64,000 nt of DNA. It comes from CAIWHR01 sp963788185 (GTDB taxonomy: Bacteria; Pseudomonadota; Gammaproteobacteria; Burkholderiales; Casimicrobiaceae). Below, piece after piece: positions 60,625 through 64,000 of the stretch. The notes under the pieces are model-generated. The model saw only the letters and a list, made by a program, of their open reading frames with translations. It made no database searches and was not told the origin of the DNA. Position 1 is the first letter of the stretch. Every line of letters starts with the position of its first letter. The DNA lies in NCBI GenBank assembly GCA_963788185.1, contig CAWBGE010000010.1:372001-436000 (forward strand), in the 5' to 3' direction. Both the position numbers and the translations under genes were made by a program.

Positions 60625-61719
60625 GTGAATCCCTTGCTCGACGAAGTCCGTCACAATCCGCTGCTCTGGATGCTGGTCTTCGTACCGGTGGTGTTCGCGG
60701 CCGCAGAGCTCGAGCCCGAAGCACACACGCTGCTTTTCGTGTTGTCGGTGCTCGCGATCGTGCCACTGGCCGCATTGCTGAGTCATGCGACCGAATCGGT
60801 CGCGGCCAAGACCGGCGACGCGGCGGGTGGGCTCCTCAACGCCACGCTGGGGAACTTGACCGAGTTGGTCATCGCGCTTACCGCCTTGCGTGCCGGCGAA
60901 TACATGCTGGTGAAGGCGTCGATCGCCGGGGCGATCGTCACCAACACGCTGTTCATGCTGGGTGCGTCATTTCTGCTCGGCGGGCTCAAGCACCACATCC
61001 AGGAGTTCAACCGGGTCAGCGCCCGGATGCAGGCAGGCCTACTCTTCCTGGCCACGGTCGCGCTGTTGATTCCGTCGGCGGTTGGCCAGGCGGACTCGAC
61101 AGCCGCGGCGGCGTTCACGCAGAAGCTGAGCGTCGGATTGGCGGTGTTGCTGATCGTTGCTTACGGATTGGGCATGCTTTACTCGCTCAAGACGCATCGC
61201 GAACTGTTTGCCAGCGCGGAACACGCCGAGGACGGCGAAGCGCCGTGGCCGATAGGTCTGGCCCTGGCCACGCTGGGCGGGGTCACGGTGCTGGTGGCGC
61301 TGGTCAGCGAGATATTCGTCGAGTCGGTGCAGCAGGCGGCGGAGGCGTTCGGGATGACGCCCGCGTTCGTGGGCTTCATCGTCGTGGCGCTGGTCGGCGG
61401 CGCGGCGGAGATGGCGTCGGCGTTTTCCGGGGCACGCAAAAACCGGCTGGACCTGAGCGTGGGCATCGCGCTGGGGAGCGCGTCGCAGATCGCACTTTTC
61501 GTGGCGCCGGTGCTGGTGCTGCTGAGCTACGTGATCGGTCCAACGCCGATGGGCCTGCAACTCTGGCCGGGTGCAGTGGTGATGGTGCTGATTGCCACGC
61601 TGACGGCGGCACTGGTCACGAACGGCGGACGGTCGACCTGGTTCGTCGGCGTGCTGGCGCTGATGGTCTACCTGATCTTCGCGATGACGCTCTACCTCTT
61701 GCCGCCGCAAGCGCTGTGA
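60625..61719 (+). CDS. Calcium/proton exchanger (CAX family)
   Basis: 364 residues with about eleven helices. The first acidic repeat GGLLNATLGNLTELVIALTAL and second GGAAEMASAFSGARKNRLDLSVGIALGSASQIALF carry the ion-coordinating glutamates. The second repeat has GGAAEM where most members read GNAAEH, so ion selectivity may differ. Extrudes Ca2+ or another divalent cation. Located right after the K+ channel gene, with a hairpin at 61728. Confidence 0.92.
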   Translation: MNPLLDEVRHNPLLWMLVFVPVVFAAAELEPEAHTLLFVLSVLAIVPLAALLSHATESVAAKTGDAAGGLLNATLGNLTELVIALTALRAGEYMLVKASIAGAIVTNTLFMLGASFLLGGLKHHIQEFNRVSARMQAGLLFLATVALLIPSAVGQADSTAAAAFTQKLSVGLAVLLIVAYGLGMLYSLKTHRELFASAEHAEDGEAPWPIGLALATLGGVTVLVALVSEIFVESVQQAAEAFGMTPAFVGFIVVALVGGAAEMASAFSGARKNRLDLSVGIALGSASQIALFVAPVLVLLSYVIGPTPMGLQLWPGAVVMVLIATLTAALVTNGGRSTWFVGVLALMVYLIFAMTLYLLPPQAL

Positions 61720-61727
61720 AATAGCGT

Positions 61728-61757
61728 GCAGTCCTCGGGCCTCTACCGCGGGACTGC
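61728..61757. terminator. Inverted repeat after the cation exchanger
   Basis: GCAGTCC and GGACTGC at 61728-61734 and 61751-61757 enclose a further CGG/CCG pairing, 8 bases after the stop codon. There is no T tract, so this may be a weak terminator or a repeat end. Confidence 0.4.
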
Positions 61758-61839
61758 GTTCAGACCAGCGCCCGGCGCGTCGGCATGTCCCGCGAGTGCA
61801 CGACTTACTTGGCTTTCGACTACAGCATCGAGCCACGGG

Positions 61840-61869
61840 TTTGTGCACATCCATCCCAACGTACTTGTT
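61840..61869 (-). mobile_element. Possible IS110 transposase N-terminal remnant
   Basis: A minus-strand frame reads NKYVGMDVHK, identical in pattern to the start of IS110-family DEDD transposases, and then diverges (PVAR). The match is only ten residues and may be chance, although it starts after GAAGAGTTTA and lies in an otherwise gene-free 184-base gap. Confidence 0.3.
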
Positions 61870-61903
61870 AAACTCTTCGTGCCAACCTCCCCAGGACGAT
61901 GCC

Positions 61904-62356
61904 ATGAGCCTTCCCACGCGGATTCTCCCCGATCATCACCGGCACTGCGACAGTCTTTTTGTCGCAGCCGAGGATTTCGCCGAGCGCGGCGACTGGGCGG
62001 CCGCCGCGCCTGCCTTCGCGCGCTTCCACGACCAGATGAACGCCCACTTCGAGGCCGAAGAGCAGTTGCTGTTCCCGGCGTTCGAGGCAGCCACCGGCAT
62101 GAGGGCAGGCCCGACCGAGATGATGCGTTACGAGCATGAGCAGATGCGCGGCCTGCTGTCGCAGCTTGCAGCAGCCTGTGCAGCGCATGCCGGCGAAGAC
62201 TACGCCGGCGTGGCCGAGACGCTGTTGATGCTGATGCAGCAGCACAACATGAAGGAAGAGAACATCCTCTATCCGATGTGCGACCAGGCACTCGGCGCCG
62301 AGGCGGAAGATCTCGGCGCGAGGGTGAGCGCGACGCTGGAACAAGGGGATGCCTGA
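61904..62356 (+). CDS. Hemerythrin-like (HHE) domain protein
   Basis: 150 residues folding as a four-helix bundle. Iron-binding positions are visible in LPDHHRHCDSLF, FARFHDQMNAHFEAEEQLLFP, MRYEHEQMRGLL and LMQQHNMKEENILYPMCD. Such proteins bind O2 or NO at a di-iron site. The ATG follows CAGGACGATGCC. It overlaps the DUF2249 gene by 8 bases and precedes a polytopic membrane protein; similar clusters are common near denitrification or NO-response genes. Confidence 0.92.
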   Translation: MSLPTRILPDHHRHCDSLFVAAEDFAERGDWAAAAPAFARFHDQMNAHFEAEEQLLFPAFEAATGMRAGPTEMMRYEHEQMRGLLSQLAAACAAHAGEDYAGVAETLLMLMQQHNMKEENILYPMCDQALGAEAEDLGARVSATLEQGDA

Positions 62357-62570
62357 ACCACGCCTGATCGACGGCCGCGACATGCTGCCGCCGGAGCCGC
62401 TGGAGCGCGTGCTGGCCGAACTGGCCGACCTCGCGCCGGGCGATGAATTGGTGGTGCTGCTGCGCTGCGAGCCCTTGCCGCTGTACTCGATTCTCGATCG
62501 GAGCGGGTTTCGCTATCGCTCGACGCTGCGACCGGACGGCACGAATGAAGTCCGGATCGAGCAGGCTTGA
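62349..62570 (+). CDS. DUF2249 protein
   Basis: 73 residues. LIDGRDMLPPEPLERVLAEL, LAPGDELVVLLRCEPLPLYSIL and a C-terminal EVRIEQA match the small DUF2249 (TusA-fold-like) family, which pairs with hemerythrin genes and is thought to relate to redox or NO stress. Translationally coupled to the hemerythrin gene by an 8-base overlap. Confidence 0.85.
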   Translation: MPEPRLIDGRDMLPPEPLERVLAELADLAPGDELVVLLRCEPLPLYSILDRSGFRYRSTLRPDGTNEVRIEQA

Positions 62571-62583
62571 CCGCGCAACTTCG

Positions 62584-63921
62584 ATGCAGCCTACGCTGTC
62601 GTTCGAGCAGGCGCCGCCGATTTCCGTCCCGTATCGGTTCTTTCTCACGGCACCGCTGTTCGGGGCCGTCGCCGGCGTGATCCTGGCGCTGCTCGGGCCG
62701 GACGCGCTCCAGTCGCGCTGGTCGCGGGGCGCACTGGCGGTGACCCATTTGATCGTCGTGGACTTCATGTTGCAGGCGATGTGCGGATCGCTGCTGCAAT
62801 TCGTCGCGGTGGTGGCCGGCGCCAACATCTGGCGGCCGCGCCTGGTGGCGGCCGTCGTGCATCCGCTGATCACCGCGGGGGCGATATTCCTCGCCACGGC
62901 ATTCCTGTTCGATCAACACGTGCTGTTCCTGCTTGCGGCGATCACGTTCGTGGCGGCGCTGGGGCCGTTCCTCACGGTGATCGCCATTGCGCTGCTGCGC
63001 ACGCCGGCACGCGGCATGAGCATTCATGTCCTGCGCCTCGCCGTGTTTGGTTTGCTGGTGACCGTGGTGCTCGGCGCGACGCTCGCGGTCACTCTGGGCC
63101 GGGCGGAGAATCTGCACCCGGACTTGTCGCTGCTGGCGCTGGTCCATGTTCATGTCGCCTGGGGGTTGGGCGGCTGGGCGCTGATGCTGGTCATCGGCGT
63201 CTCCTATCTGGTCGTCCCGATGTTTCAGCTTACGCCGGGCTATCCGGCGTGGCTGGCGCGCCTGCTTCCCGCCGGACTGTTCGTGGTGCTGTGTCTGTGG
63301 ACGCTTCAGCTCGTTCCCGGCCTGGGTGCAGAGCCGGCTTGGCACTCCGGCGCGGCACTGGCGGGTGTGATGCTCGCCGGGTCGTACGCCGTCGCCACGC
63401 TGTGGTTGCAGTCGCGCCGTCGGCGGCGCCACACCGATGCCACGTTCGTGTTCTGGCGCGGTGCTATGCTGTCGCTGCTGGTTTTCTGCGTGTCGTGGAT
63501 TGCATTCGACGCCTTGCCGCAGTTCGGCGGCGACCCGCGCGCGCCGCTCTGGCTCGGCGTTCTGGCGCTGCCCGGGGTTTTCCTCTCCGTGATCACCGGC
63601 ATGCTCTACAAGATCATGCCCTTTCTCAACTGGCTGCACTTGCAGCAACAGGGCGGCACAACCATCTCGGTGCCCAACATGAAGCAGATGATTCCGGAAG
63701 CTTCGATGCGCGGCCAGATGCTGCTCCACTTCACCGCCCTCGGGCTGCTGCTTGCCGCCGTGCTGTGGCCTGCGCTGGTGCTGCCGGCCGGCCTGGTGTT
63801 CACGGCGTCCTGCCTCTGGCTGGAATCGAACCTGGCAGGCGCAGCGCGGCTGTATGTCCGCTTCCGCGACCAGGCTCGCGCATCCGCCGGCCCGAAGGGC
63901 CGATCCGATGATCGCAGTTGA
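62584..63921 (+). CDS. Twelve-helix membrane protein associated with hemerythrin/DUF2249
   Basis: 445 residues with about 12 helices. Histidines lie within or next to helices (VTHLIVVDFMLQAMCGSLLQ, LVHVHVAWGLGGWALMLVIG, MPFLNWLHLQQQ), a layout reminiscent of heme-copper oxidase subunit I or NnrS-type proteins, although the canonical Cu-ligand spacing is not evident. VSYLVVPMFQLTPGYPAW is a segment I associate with membrane proteins beside hemerythrin and DUF2249 genes in Azoarcus/Thauera-like bacteria. Heme binding and NO/oxygen handling are inferences. ATG 62584 is 13 bases after DUF2249. Confidence 0.75.
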   Translation: MQPTLSFEQAPPISVPYRFFLTAPLFGAVAGVILALLGPDALQSRWSRGALAVTHLIVVDFMLQAMCGSLLQFVAVVAGANIWRPRLVAAVVHPLITAGAIFLATAFLFDQHVLFLLAAITFVAALGPFLTVIAIALLRTPARGMSIHVLRLAVFGLLVTVVLGATLAVTLGRAENLHPDLSLLALVHVHVAWGLGGWALMLVIGVSYLVVPMFQLTPGYPAWLARLLPAGLFVVLCLWTLQLVPGLGAEPAWHSGAALAGVMLAGSYAVATLWLQSRRRRRHTDATFVFWRGAMLSLLVFCVSWIAFDALPQFGGDPRAPLWLGVLALPGVFLSVITGMLYKIMPFLNWLHLQQQGGTTISVPNMKQMIPEASMRGQMLLHFTALGLLLAAVLWPALVLPAGLVFTASCLWLESNLAGAARLYVRFRDQARASAGPKGRSDDRS

Positions 63922-63927
63922 TAGGGC

Positions 63928-64000
63928 ATGAATGCGATCGAACCGTTCGACCCGAGCCGGTTGCTCGGCGCCCAGGTGGCGAAGACATTGTGGATTCCGG
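63928..64000 (+). CDS. Start of an unidentified gene, cut by the window edge
   Basis: ATG 63928, after a TAGGGC site 6 bases past the previous stop, opens a frame reading MNAIEPFDPSRLLGAQVAKT and four more residues (LWIP) to the edge. Too short to identify; its spacing suggests it belongs to the hemerythrin-DUF2249-membrane protein operon. Confidence 0.5.
   Translation, partial: MNAIEPFDPSRLLGAQVAKTLWIP

Noticed and set aside
62269..63729. 486-codon minus-strand frame
   Set aside because: Gln/Arg/His-rich shadow of the 12-helix membrane protein.
1..64000. CRISPR arrays, rRNA, prophage modules, intact insertion sequences
   Set aside because: No regularly spaced repeats, rRNA motifs, phage structural genes or complete transposase were found on reading both strands.

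Overview
The window is a 64 kb piece of a GC-rich chromosome. Gene order and protein families point to a betaproteobacterium: surE-pcm-nlpD; alaC-hom-thrC with an ACT-domain homoserine dehydrogenase; an initiator tRNA followed by a terminator; an OxyR-type dps promoter; DUF3141 next to pta-ackA. The species cannot be named from sequence alone. Both ends cut a gene: an Fbp-type iron permease on the left and an unidentified gene after a 12-TM protein on the right.

Layout. 1-16 kb is mostly housekeeping: iron permease (partial), surE-pcm-nlpD without the usual rpoS, a moxR-DUF58-transglutaminase operon, a deacetylase-family protein, alaC-hom-thrC, a membrane-anchored caspase-fold (C13) protein that has lost its catalytic histidine, an FbpC-like ATPase and tRNA-fMet. 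16-19 kb holds a photolyase remnant and an overlapping operon dps-histidine phosphatase-SOUL protein. 19-37 kb is the most distinctive accessory block. It carries two related LysR regulators, a formylglycine-type arylsulfatase, a Tat-exported 5'-nucleotidase, three overlapping HupE/UreJ-like genes behind a periplasmic PPIase, an MFS transporter, two outer-membrane barrel proteins, two exported PHP-like DUF3604 proteins and a small exported protein. This looks like an envelope system for taking up and hydrolysing esters, and is my best candidate for an undescribed system.

37-49 kb has a DUF3300/DUF2950 pair, an integral membrane protein, a patatin-like lipoprotein, an exported glycerophosphodiesterase, an EamA exporter, a second patatin and a GntP permease. 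49-55 kb has a frameshifted SYLF lipoprotein, a two-subunit CoA-transferase, N-formylglutamate amidohydrolase, peptidase E and an OprD-type porin. 55-64 kb has pta-ackA-DUF3141 followed by an internally deleted fabI, a K+ channel, a Ca2+/H+ exchanger, and a hemerythrin-DUF2249-polytopic membrane protein cluster.

A recurrent theme is local decay in which the gene ends and the start/stop overlaps with neighbours survive while the middle is lost: photolyase C-terminus, SHOCT protein, ABC-permease tail, fabI, and the SYLF frameshift. This may be genuine streamlining, or partly an assembly artefact. No rRNA, CRISPR array, prophage or intact insertion sequence was seen.
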